A stretch of 17,487 bases of DNA. Origin: JBBDIO01 sp040880365 (lineage in GTDB: Bacteria; Chloroflexota; Anaerolineae; Caldilineales; Caldilineaceae). The translations under genes and the position numbers were made by a program. Below the pieces are notes generated by a model. It did not search any database and was not told where the DNA came from. It saw nothing but the letters and a program-made list of their open reading frames with translations. The DNA is taken from positions 1-17,487 of the forward strand of contig JBBDIO010000204.1 of assembly GCA_040880365.1 (NCBI GenBank), read 5' to 3'. This document shows, piece after piece, positions 1 through 6,530 of the stretch (its first letter is position 1; each line of letters begins with the position of its first letter).

Positions 1-2
1 CG

Positions 3-677
3 GCCTTACAACGACCGGAACCCGCAGCGCGCTGTGGACTTCGGCTTACGCCGCGTGACGCCGACATCATCCACGCCGTATGTACCTATCGCGCCTTGAC
101 CGCGCCGCAAATCAACAAACTCTTCTTTCCCGAAGAAGCGGAGCAGGAGAGCCAAACCATTTCCTCCCGCTGCCGCTATCGGCTGAAGCTGCTCTTCCAG
201 CACGGCTATCTGTTTCGCGACGCCCCGCCCGCCAAGTACAACGAAGGGCGCAAGCCGCTGGTCTACTTCCTGGATCGGGAAGCCATCCGCGTGCTGGTGA
301 TCACCACCAGTTCCGCCCGTCTGCAAAATCTCTGGACAATGACGAATCAGGTCGCAGGGCATAATCGGGATCTGTTCTGGTTTAGCACGCTGGAACAGAT
401 CGCAGCGCAGACGGTGCTCACTGCGCCTATCTGGCGCGTGGGCGAGCACACGGATCATCTGGCCCTGCTGGATGTCGCAATGGGTAGCGGTTCCCAACAG
501 CCTGTGTTGCAGGCGATCCAGCCGCCGCTGCCCATCTTCCCGGCATCGGACAGCCGCGCGCCCAAGGATGACTTTAACCTTGCGACAAAAGTCTCTCGAA
601 CGCGACCGAAGCAATGCCCAACTGTTGGCGGGCAATCGTTCGAAAAGATTGAAGATAATGATTCAGACGTTCCGTGA
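3..677 (+). CDS. Replication-relaxation family protein, 5'-truncated by window edge
   Basis: The frame is open from the first bases of the window, so the true start lies upstream; an internal TTG at 96 is not a convincing start. Near the left edge the protein reads RLTPRDADII, then RALTAPQINKLFF, then a basic RYRLKLLFQHGYLFR segment, which resembles the winged-helix start of Replic_Relax proteins. After that come RVLVITTS, DLFWFSTLEQI and TAPIWRV, resembling the conserved second half of the family. Members are found on plasmids and integrative elements and are thought to act in plasmid replication or relaxation; the biochemistry is poorly defined. Native similarity fades after about position 460, and the last 100 bases overlap a recombinase fragment in another frame, so the natural C-terminus is probably lost and the stop at 675-677 accidental. 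Together with the neighbouring recombinase piece it marks mobile-element remains. Family call from motif memory only. Confidence 0.62.
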   Translation, partial: ALQRPEPAARCGLRLTPRDADIIHAVCTYRALTAPQINKLFFPEEAEQESQTISSRCRYRLKLLFQHGYLFRDAPPAKYNEGRKPLVYFLDREAIRVLVITTSSARLQNLWTMTNQVAGHNRDLFWFSTLEQIAAQTVLTAPIWRVGEHTDHLALLDVAMGSGSQQPVLQAIQPPLPIFPASDSRAPKDDFNLATKVSRTRPKQCPTVGGQSFEKIEDNDSDVP

Positions 678-894
678 AGAAATTCGCGCGGGGATAGAGC
701 AACTCAATGTTAAGGCGAAAACCGAAGAGGAACGCCGAACCCTGGTGGAAGCTAAACGAAAGATTGTATTGCAACTGGTAAAGTCAGTGGAGGTGGATGG
801 CCGCAAGAAAGCCAAAGTAACGTTCGGTCTCGATCTACGACAAAATTGTGAAGTCAGCGAGTCGGTCGGACTTCTTCATAGTGGCTGCGATTGA
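568..894 (+). pseudogene. Serine recombinase C-terminal fragment
   Basis: About 90 residues match the C-terminal part of large serine recombinases: a charged coiled-coil-like helix, then a FREEIRAGIEQLN segment, then EEERRTLVEAKRKIVLQLVK, and a closing strand pair around VEVDGRKKAKVTFGLDL. The catalytic serine domain, the recombinase domain and the zinc ribbon are all absent; upstream DNA instead encodes the replication-relaxation protein in a different frame, so the 5' end was removed by a rearrangement near 560-575. Native similarity ends about 837 and the frame then runs to a TGA at 892-894, inside the interrupted PPK2 gene on the other strand. An ATG at 568 exists but has no clear ribosome-binding site. 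In serine-recombinase elements the recombinase gene usually lies at the element end next to the attachment site, which fits its position directly against PPK2. Almost certainly non-functional. Confidence 0.66.
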
Positions 895-1276
895 AGATCA
901 CAATCTGGCCCGTAGCAGGCGTGTGCTGATGGATGCGCCACGGATAATCATGGCTTAACTCCTGGGCGGTGGGCGACTTGAAGCTCACCACCTCTACGCC
1001 CTGGGGATTCACGCCCGTAAATACATGGCGAATGGTGCCATCCTTGCCGCCCGTGTCAATCGCCTGGATCACAATCAGGAGCTTGTGCTTGTTTTCGGCA
1101 TAGAGCAAAGCCTGCAACTCGCGCAGGCGATGGGTGAGCCGGGGCAGTTCCGCTTTGCCTTCTTTTTTGCGCCCCTCAAAAGTAGCTGCGTCACCGGGAT
1201 CGATATCGTTCAGATGCACAATCGCCGCGAGGGCGACACGGTATCGTTCTACGTCCAGCAAAACTTCTTCGTGCAT
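854..1276 (-). pseudogene. Polyphosphate kinase 2 family protein, C-terminal half missing
   Basis: PPK2 enzymes move phosphate between polyphosphate and nucleotides in the cytoplasm. The N-terminal half is intact: an ELPRLTHRLRELQALLYAE helix, the Walker A segment QAIDTGGKDGT (GGKDG at residues 76-80), the HVFTGVNPQGVEV strand, the SFKSPTAQELSHDYPWRIHQ segment and the Walker B segment IVIFNRSHYEEV (125-136). In the family the chain normally continues for another 120 or more residues with the lid and C-terminal helices. Here it changes abruptly to RPTR and a stop at 854-856, exactly where the recombinase fragment begins on the other strand, so the gene was cut around 868. The start at 1276 is well supported: GAGGAG lies seven bases upstream. 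The leader carries the shared structured element described at 1283-1342. Loss of half the fold predicts no activity. Confidence 0.86.
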
Positions 1277-1282
1277 AGACTG

Positions 1283-1342
1283 GCTCCTCTTTTGGTCTGG
1301 GTATATCCGAGGGCTTTACCATACCCAAAAAGAGACGCCAAG
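1283..1342 (-). promoter_or_regulatory. Shared ~55-bp leader/promoter element, copy A (upstream of PPK2)
   Basis: Read on the - strand this block contains TTGG, CTCTTTT, GGGTATG, TAAAG, CGGATA, CCAGAC and AAAAGAGGA in that order, and it aligns with a second copy upstream of the hybrid kinase at 13790-13846 (about 46 of 55 aligned bases identical). The ends pair (1287-1293 with 1328-1334), and inside them GGGTAT can pair with ATACCC. The ribosome-binding site GAGGAG (1284-1289) overlaps the closing strand of the outer stem, so folding could hide it. TTGGCG and TAAAGC are separated by 17 bases, so the block could equally be a promoter with an operator. Function unknown. Confidence 0.5.
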
Positions 1343-1357
1343 CGTTGTCAGAACGCT
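1323..1357 (-). terminator. Possible rho-independent terminator after the catabolic cluster
   Basis: AGCGTT (1341-1346) pairs with AACGCT (1352-1357) around a five-base loop, 59 bases beyond the stop of the last gene of the - strand cluster. In the direction of transcription a run of five T at 1331-1327 follows, about nine bases after the stem. The stem is short and the T-run is displaced, so termination would be weak. The T-run belongs to the PPK2 leader element. Confidence 0.35.
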
Positions 1358-1415
1358 CGATTCAATGCTATGACGCTGCCCGCGTAGAGCATAAAGATAC
1401 GCACTGGAAAACAAG

Positions 1416-2489
1416 TCAGACGCTTTCCAGGAATGTCCAGAGTTGTGCGAAGCGCGTGTCGTCAATCGGCTCTGCGCGCATAACCGAGTTGTATTCGGGG
1501 GTGTCGGGACGCTGCGCCAAAGACGCGGCCAGATGCGCCAGCCCGCGCTGCAATTCCTCGGCACTCACATCCAGCTGGCTGGGGCGGCGGCGTACTCGGC
1601 AACGATCTAGCCAGTTTGCGAATTCCGGCGCATTTTCATTGCAGTTCCAACAGATAATCAGGGTGGCGAAAGCAACAATTTCGCCGTGGATCCAGGTGCG
1701 GTTGTTGGCTTCCTGCAGGGCGAATAAAAATGCGTGATCGACCGAAGGCGCAGTATCCACGCGCACCCGATACAGATCACGCTGTTGCAGCGTGTGCATG
1801 ATAAAGCGCACGCTATCATCGGTCAGTTCGCCCGCGGCATTGAGGGTGGGCGGAAAATCATCCACAATCGAGATAAAAAACTGCTCCAGGGTAGCCAGGT
1901 CGGGATGTTCCGGGATCGGCGCCGCTGAATTCTGCCGATTGCGTCGCCATTCGGCAATGGCCGAAAAGCCGCATAGCACATCGCCCAGCCCCGCGGTATG
2001 CAGGTGAATGGGCGCTTCGAGGGCAAGGTCATAGTCGATGAGCACATATTCACAATCTGCCCACACCCAGCTGCTGCGGTCGCCAACGATTGTATTCCCA
2101 GAATATCCGGGACAGTGTCCATGAATGATCGCGCCGGTAGATACAATTGTCGGGACCAGAATCAGGGGCAGGTCCTTGGCGACTGCCATATGTTTGGCCG
2201 CGTCGAGCGCCTGGCCGCCGCCAATTCCAATCACCAATTCGGCATCATTCGGCAAGCCCTCGGCCACCTGCTGCAAATAGTCAACATCCAGCGTGCGAAT
2301 ATAGGCCACATCTGCCGGCGCGGTGGCAAGATAAGATTCCGCCACCCGATAGGCCGTCGGCGATGTAATTGCCAGATAGCGGGGCCAACTGGCGCTGGCT
2401 TCTGCCAGCAATTGATGCCCGTATCGAATATCAATCTCTGCGGCCGATTTGGCCTGGCTGCTGTGGGACCACCCCCGTGATGCGCTCAT
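1416..2489 (-). CDS. Iron-ADH-superfamily dehydrogenase, glycerol-1-phosphate dehydrogenase-like
   Basis: A cytoplasmic NAD(P)-dependent dehydrogenase of about 357 residues with the dehydroquinate-synthase/iron-ADH fold. Visible are the nucleotide-binding turn IGIGGGQALDAAK (about residues 87-99), the following PLILVPTIVSTGA strand, and the three expected metal ligands: Asp170 in GLGDVL, His252 in SVDHAF and His268 in WIHGEIVA. The GDVL and HGEIVA contexts are closer to the AraM/glycerol-1-phosphate dehydrogenase branch than to classical iron ADHs. The ATG at 2489 is preferred because an AAGAAAGG ribosome-binding site sits eight bases upstream; an in-frame ATG at 2510 has only a weak GTTGAG before it. 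It is the last gene of the seven-gene - strand cluster, 51 bases after the hydroxyacid dehydrogenase, so its substrate is more likely a sugar-derived alcohol or phosphate than a lipid precursor. Substrate not determinable from sequence. Confidence 0.8.
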   Translation of the reverse strand: MSASRGWSHSSQAKSAAEIDIRYGHQLLAEASASWPRYLAITSPTAYRVAESYLATAPADVAYIRTLDVDYLQQVAEGLPNDAELVIGIGGGQALDAAKHMAVAKDLPLILVPTIVSTGAIIHGHCPGYSGNTIVGDRSSWVWADCEYVLIDYDLALEAPIHLHTAGLGDVLCGFSAIAEWRRNRQNSAAPIPEHPDLATLEQFFISIVDDFPPTLNAAGELTDDSVRFIMHTLQQRDLYRVRVDTAPSVDHAFLFALQEANNRTWIHGEIVAFATLIICWNCNENAPEFANWLDRCRVRRRPSQLDVSAEELQRGLAHLAASLAQRPDTPEYNSVMRAEPIDDTRFAQLWTFLESV

Positions 2490-2540
2490 AGACACAACCT
2501 TTCTTTCCATCTCAACTGGTAAATGATGATACGCGCGTGC

Positions 2541-3524
2541 CTAATAGCCGCGTACAGGGTCAATCCGATGCTGTAGCGGCTCGCCAGCCAGATAGCGGGT
2601 GAGGTTGGCGGCGAAGATGTCGGTAATGCGATTGGCGTTGTGGGGACTCATCCCACTGGTGTGCTGGCTCAGAATCACATTGGGCATGGTCCACAGGGGC
2701 GAATCCGCGGGCAATGGCTCCGGGTCGGTGACATCCAGCCCGGCGCCGGCGATCTCGCCCCGCTGCAAAGCCTGGATCAGCGCATCGGGTTCGATAGATG
2801 CACCCCGTCCCACATTGTAGATATAGGCTGTGGGCGACATGGCGCGCAGTTCGGCAGTGCCCATAAAATGGACCGTTTCGGCAGTCAGAGGCAGACAGAG
2901 CGCCACATGATCGGCCTGGGCCAATGCAGTGGTGAGTTGCTCTGGCGGATAGAGTTTGGCAACACCGGGCGCAGGCTGTGTGCTACGGCGCACGCCAATC
3001 ACATGCATACCCAATCCACTGGCTTTGCGCGCCAATGCGCCACCAATATCACCAAGCCCGATCACACAGAGCGTTTGTCCGTTCAGCTCAAATTTTGTCT
3101 CTGTGGCGTGGATTTTGGCCTGATAGCGTTCTGCGGGGGGAGCAAGCTGGGCACGGATTAACGTGTGCAGCCCGGTGGCAAAGGCCAGCATGTGGCCGAG
3201 AAGCTGTTCGGATATGGGATCGCCGTGCGCGCCCCACGAATTGGAGAGCAGCACGCCGCGTTCGGGCAGCCCGGCTTGCAGCCACCGATCCACGCCTGCC
3301 GTACCGGCTTGCACCCAGCGCAGTGCAGGGAGATTGTCCTGCATCCCCTTGGGTAATCCTTTGCTGAAAATCACCTGCGCTTCCGGCGCGACGGCGCGCC
3401 ATTCGGCATCTTCCATGCAATAGTGAAAAACCACGTTGGGGAAATCCCTGCGCAGCCGCGCCAGGTTGTCGGGGCCAATCTCGGCGCCGACGATGACAGT
3501 TAACTCTGGGCTTGAGGCAGACAT
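2541..3524 (-). CDS. D-2-hydroxyacid dehydrogenase (NAD(P)-binding)
   Basis: A 327-residue member of the D-isomer-specific 2-hydroxyacid dehydrogenase family, which interconverts 2-keto and D-2-hydroxy acids (glyoxylate, hydroxypyruvate and similar). The split catalytic domain is complete: WVQAGTAGVDRW near residues 70-81, the Rossmann turn GLGDIGG at 156-162, catalytic Arg240 in NVGRGA, Glu269 in TDPEPLP, and His288 in SQHTSGMSP. The ATG at 3524 is chosen because AGGGAG lies six bases upstream; the reading frame stays open for another 42 codons without family similarity or a ribosome-binding site. After GVRR at the end of the second strand there is no acidic residue, which weakly favours NADPH over NADH. 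It lies between the second dehydratase and the iron-ADH-like gene in the sugar-acid cluster and probably reduces or oxidises a pathway intermediate. Exact substrate unknown. Confidence 0.88.
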   Translation of the reverse strand: MSASSPELTVIVGAEIGPDNLARLRRDFPNVVFHYCMEDAEWRAVAPEAQVIFSKGLPKGMQDNLPALRWVQAGTAGVDRWLQAGLPERGVLLSNSWGAHGDPISEQLLGHMLAFATGLHTLIRAQLAPPAERYQAKIHATETKFELNGQTLCVIGLGDIGGALARKASGLGMHVIGVRRSTQPAPGVAKLYPPEQLTTALAQADHVALCLPLTAETVHFMGTAELRAMSPTAYIYNVGRGASIEPDALIQALQRGEIAGAGLDVTDPEPLPADSPLWTMPNVILSQHTSGMSPHNANRITDIFAANLTRYLAGEPLQHRIDPVRGY

Positions 3525-3604
3525 GCTACGCTCCCTATCTAGCGTGAATTTGGTTGAAGTCGTTGGTTGGCGTGCCGGGCGATACAGGTATATTGAGCCT
3601 GTGC

Positions 3605-3642
3605 CGATGCGCGTGCCCACCAAACAGTTGGCACGCGCATCG
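3605..3642. repeat. 13-bp perfect inverted repeat between two cluster genes
   Basis: CGATGCGCGTGCC (3605-3617) and its exact reverse complement (3630-3642) flank a 12-base spacer, in the 139-bp gap between the second dehydratase and the hydroxyacid dehydrogenase. No T-run follows on the transcribed - strand, so it is not a standard terminator. A weaker 5-bp inverted repeat (ACAGG/CCTGT, within 3583-3602) lies beside it. It could be an mRNA-stabilising hairpin, an attenuator or an operator. Confidence 0.6.
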
Positions 3643-3663
3643 AAAGGCAAGGATTAGACAGGT

Positions 3664-4827
3664 CTACCAGTTGGTGACCGATCCGTCCCGCTTGCGCAAA
3701 TGGGCGGGTTCGGCAAACTTAAACTCTTGCTGCTGAATGTATTCCTCATTGACCTCGACCCCCAATCCGGGGCCGGTGGGCACAGGGATGCTGGCCGTTG
3801 CCATATCGACCTCTAGCTGCACGGGGAAGATTGTCTGGTCATAGTGGCCTCGACTCTGGCCCAACGGATTGGTGTTGGATTCCAGCCAGGAGAAATTGGG
3901 AACCGCCGCGGCCAGATGAACAGATGCCGCGGTGCAGATCGGCCCTAGTGGATTGTGGGGCATCAGGTCCATGTAGTGTGCTTCGGCCCAACCCGCCACC
4001 TTCATCGCTTCGGTAAAGCCACCCACGTTGCAGATATCGACACGTACCAGGTCGGTCAACCCCTTTTCAATGTAGGGCAGGAAGGCCCACTTGCTGGCAA
4101 ATTCTTCACCCAGCGCAAAAGGCACATTGACCATGCGCCGCAATGCCTCATACGCTTCGGGCGTCTCATCGCGAATCGGTTCTTCCAAAAAGTCGATTGT
4201 GCCTTCCGGCATTCGTTGCACAAACGAAGCCGCCTCGGCCACATTGAGCCGGTGGTGATATTCAACGCCCAACACCGGCGCAGGGCCAACCGCCGCACGC
4301 AATTTGGTCACTTCGGCCGCGGTGAGGCCGATGGATTGGCGCGGTTCCCACACATTCGGATCATCGGTTTCGGGATGCATGGCAAAAATGCGGATCGTCG
4401 ACCAGCCCTTCGAGACCAGAAATTCCACTTCCTCGATCAACTTTTCGCCGGTTGAACGTACAGTGGGGAAAACAGGCACATAATTGCGTTGCTTGCCGCC
4501 CAATAGTTGATAGACGGGCACACCCAGCGCCTTGCCCGCAATGTCATACAGCGCAATGTCGATGGCCGACTGCGCGCCCAACAGCACGCGCCCGCCTTCA
4601 AAGTATTGGCTGCGATACATTTCTTGCCACAGCGCGCCGCGCTGCATGGGGTCACGGCCAATCAGCCACTCGCGATAGTGGCGCACCGCCCCCACCACCG
4701 CCAAATCGCGAAACGACATGCCCGATTCGCCCCAGCCATAGATGCCTTCATCCGTCTCGATCTTGACCAGACACTGGTTACGACGTCCCACCCAAACCGG
4801 GTAAGGTTTCACATCGGTAATTTTCAT
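3664..4827 (-). CDS. Enolase-superfamily (MR/MLE) sugar-acid dehydratase, second copy
   Basis: A 387-residue mandelate racemase/muconate lactonizing enzyme homologue, closest by motif to the galactonate-dehydratase type, which turns aldonic or uronic acids into 2-keto-3-deoxy acids. The N-terminal capping domain starts MKITDVKPYPV and contains GWGES; the barrel carries AIDIALYDIAGKALG, acidic metal-ligand candidates Glu215 (FLEEP) and Glu241 (LGEE), Asp264 (RVDIC) with base His291 (MPHNPLGP), and Glu316 (WLES). The usual first metal ligand Asp, in a DxH pattern, is replaced by Glu: E189-Y-H191. The KxK pair of racemases is absent (RIF instead), as expected for dehydratases relying on His. ATG 4827 is chosen because MKIT is the typical family start, although only a weak AAAGCAAG precedes it. 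It follows the binding-protein gene after a 159-bp gap with two hairpins. Confidence 0.85.
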   Translation of the reverse strand: MKITDVKPYPVWVGRRNQCLVKIETDEGIYGWGESGMSFRDLAVVGAVRHYREWLIGRDPMQRGALWQEMYRSQYFEGGRVLLGAQSAIDIALYDIAGKALGVPVYQLLGGKQRNYVPVFPTVRSTGEKLIEEVEFLVSKGWSTIRIFAMHPETDDPNVWEPRQSIGLTAAEVTKLRAAVGPAPVLGVEYHHRLNVAEAASFVQRMPEGTIDFLEEPIRDETPEAYEALRRMVNVPFALGEEFASKWAFLPYIEKGLTDLVRVDICNVGGFTEAMKVAGWAEAHYMDLMPHNPLGPICTAASVHLAAAVPNFSWLESNTNPLGQSRGHYDQTIFPVQLEVDMATASIPVPTGPGLGVEVNEEYIQQQEFKFAEPAHLRKRDGSVTNW

Positions 4828-4887
4828 GATCTTGCTTTCTATAGCTATCTCAAAAGGAACAGATTGAATTGCCCAGGGTATGCAAGG

Positions 4888-4942
4888 CTGCACCAGCAGG
4901 TGCAGGAAATACAACAGGGGTACGCGGGTACCCCTGTTGTAT
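4888..4942. repeat. Two adjacent hairpins between binding-protein and dehydratase genes
   Basis: A perfect 15-bp inverted repeat (4909-4923 with 4928-4942, four-base loop) has a GC-rich core GGGGTAC/GTACCCC. Three bases away is a second stem, CTGCACC (4888-4894) with GGTGCAG (4899-4905), around a tetraloop. Both lie in the gap after the stop of the solute-binding-protein gene and before the next - strand gene. On the transcribed strand the large stem ends in TGTTGTATTTCC, a poor U-tract. This fits a partial terminator or a 3' stabilising structure that lets the binding protein be made in excess of the downstream enzymes. Confidence 0.65.
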
Positions 4943-4986
4943 CGGTTCGATTATCGCCTCATGTGCTACAAAACGGCCGGCTAGCG

Positions 4987-6372
4987 TCAGTCAACTTCGA
5001 CCGCGGGGCGTGGTTCATCGAGAACAGCCTGCACGTTGCGGCGGACGGTTTCCGCATATTCGTCCCAGGTTCGCTCGCCATCGCGGATGAAGCTGATTTC
5101 TTCCTCATATCGTCGGCGAGCCTCTTCATAGCGCAGATTGTCGGTCATGGGGAAGGGTTCCAGCCATTCGTCCATGATTGGCACGGCCATGGCATGGGTC
5201 GGATACGGATCGTTGACCGACTCATGCAGATAGCCGGATCGACGCCCTGGATTTTTACCCCAGTTCATCGCGCCGGCAATGTTGGAATCCTCGTCGGTCA
5301 TGCGCTTAACCACCTGCCAGGCTGCGTCGGTATTGCTCGACTGGCTGTTGATCGTCCAGTGGCCGCTTTCCAGACAGGTTCCCCGGCGTCCGTCGGGGCC
5401 TGGGGGGAACATCATCGCGCCCCACTCGAAGCGGTCACCGATGATTTCTTCATAGGTGACATAGGAGCCGTTGTAGTTTGCCGTAAAGGCCAAAATACCG
5501 GCCTGGAAGTTGCCGCCCTGGATCTCGTCTGCCGCGCGCGGTGTCACCCGGTCGTCCAGCATCCGCAAAAACCACTGGATGGCATCGCTTACCAACGGTT
5601 CCAGCAGACGGAACTCGGTACCGTCCTCGCTGATGGGCCAGCCCCGTTTGTCGTCCAGCGTGGGGTCGCCCCAGGCGCGGGTCAAACCAGAGAGTCGGTG
5701 CAGGTCTGTGTGCCAGGGCGCTTCGAAGCCGAAGATCCGATTATCCGGGTCCGCCACAGCGCGCGCCGCCGCTTCCAGGTCGAGGACTGTCCAGTCTTCT
5801 GTGGGCAAATCGACGCCCGCATCTTCCAGCAGCGTCTTGTTGTAATGGAGTTCGGCAGTCGGGGAGAGCCGGACAAAGTCGAGCAGGCCGTGTAATTCGC
5901 CCTCCCAACGTATCGCCTCGATCGCTCGGGGGAAGAAGTCTTCGAAATTATCCGGCGGATCCGTATTGATGAGATCATCAATCGGCATAAAAATCCCCCG
6001 ATAGGCACAGAGCTTGTGCCATCTGGCCTGGCTCCAAGGGATGTCTTGCAGGGTTCCGGTGGCAAAACCGACTTCCGTCTTCGTAAGAATTTCATCGTAG
6101 GGGGTAACTTCGCTGATGGCCTGGATGTCGGTATTTTCTTCGTTGAAGCGCTCCATGCCCCATTCTGCCGCCGACGTCAAAAAGGGCAGCCCCGGCGTCT
6201 GAACCCGAATTTCAGTTACGGCCGCGGCGGGCGCCTCTGCGCCGCTTTCGCCATCAGATGCCTCGGGCGACGGCGATCCACATGCCGCGATCAGCGAACT
6301 GCCGGCTACCCCCAAGCCCAGAAAGGCTGTCGTGCGGAGAAAATCTCTTCTGCTTACGTGTCGCGCTTTCAT
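4987..6372 (-). CDS. ABC transporter extracellular solute-binding lipoprotein (family 1, sugar type)
   Basis: A 461-residue substrate-binding protein for an ABC sugar importer, anchored outside the membrane. The N-terminus has a twin-arginine signal (SRRDFLRT, residues 7-14), a hydrophobic stretch and a lipobox LIAAC with Cys31 as lipidation site, followed by a low-complexity Ser/Glu/Ala linker to about residue 50. The mature part has family-1 features: WGMERFNEENTDIQ near the start, a YDEILTK segment, LHYNKTLLEDAGVDLPTEDWT in the first third, and GHWTINSQSSNTDAAWQVVKRMTD in the second half. ATG 6372 is chosen because AAGGAG lies nine bases upstream and the twin-arginine motif follows directly; the longer frame to 6396 adds no signal. 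It follows the two permeases, whereas many such operons begin with the binding protein. Its leader carries three 14-bp direct repeats. Confidence 0.9.
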   Translation of the reverse strand: MKARHVSRRDFLRTTAFLGLGVAGSSLIAACGSPSPEASDGESGAEAPAAAVTEIRVQTPGLPFLTSAAEWGMERFNEENTDIQAISEVTPYDEILTKTEVGFATGTLQDIPWSQARWHKLCAYRGIFMPIDDLINTDPPDNFEDFFPRAIEAIRWEGELHGLLDFVRLSPTAELHYNKTLLEDAGVDLPTEDWTVLDLEAAARAVADPDNRIFGFEAPWHTDLHRLSGLTRAWGDPTLDDKRGWPISEDGTEFRLLEPLVSDAIQWFLRMLDDRVTPRAADEIQGGNFQAGILAFTANYNGSYVTYEEIIGDRFEWGAMMFPPGPDGRRGTCLESGHWTINSQSSNTDAAWQVVKRMTDEDSNIAGAMNWGKNPGRRSGYLHESVNDPYPTHAMAVPIMDEWLEPFPMTDNLRYEEARRRYEEEISFIRDGERTWDEYAETVRRNVQAVLDEPRPAVEVD

Positions 6373-6392
6373 AGGTTCCTTCTCCTTAATGC

Positions 6393-6434
6393 TCAATCGA
6401 AAGTGGTCAATTGAAAGTGGTCAATTGAAAGTGA
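6393..6434. repeat. Three 14-bp tandem direct repeats upstream of the binding-protein gene
   Basis: Units at 6393-6406, 6407-6420 and 6421-6434 read TCAATYGAAAGTGR with two or fewer differences. They lie just upstream of the AAGGAG ribosome-binding site of the solute-binding-protein gene, in the 158-bp gap after the MalG-type permease. On the transcribed strand two units read TTGACC, a partial -35 box, but no good -10 follows. Possible operator array, or simple slippage products. Confidence 0.7.
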
Positions 6435-6530
6435 TCCAACCAAAACCAAACAGACTACCTGGCAAGTTATTGGAATGTTCGGGGGAGATACCGAATTGGA
6501 TAGACGCTGGTCATCACATAAATCTCAGGT

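Noticed and set aside
6..635. Long - strand open frame (209 codons) opposite the replication-relaxation gene
   Set aside because: It is antisense to a recognisable family, composed of Arg/Gln-rich sequence typical of a shadow frame, with no domain resemblance.
1283..1342. Known riboswitch (fluoride, guanidine-II, preQ1) upstream of PPK2
   Set aside because: None of the conserved core strings of these classes is present; only a local stem with a buried ribosome-binding site can be supported.
4507..5895. Very long + strand open frame (462 codons) opposite the dehydratase and binding-protein genes
   Set aside because: The - strand genes have clear motifs, signals and ribosome-binding sites; this frame crosses their intergenic gap and shows no family features.
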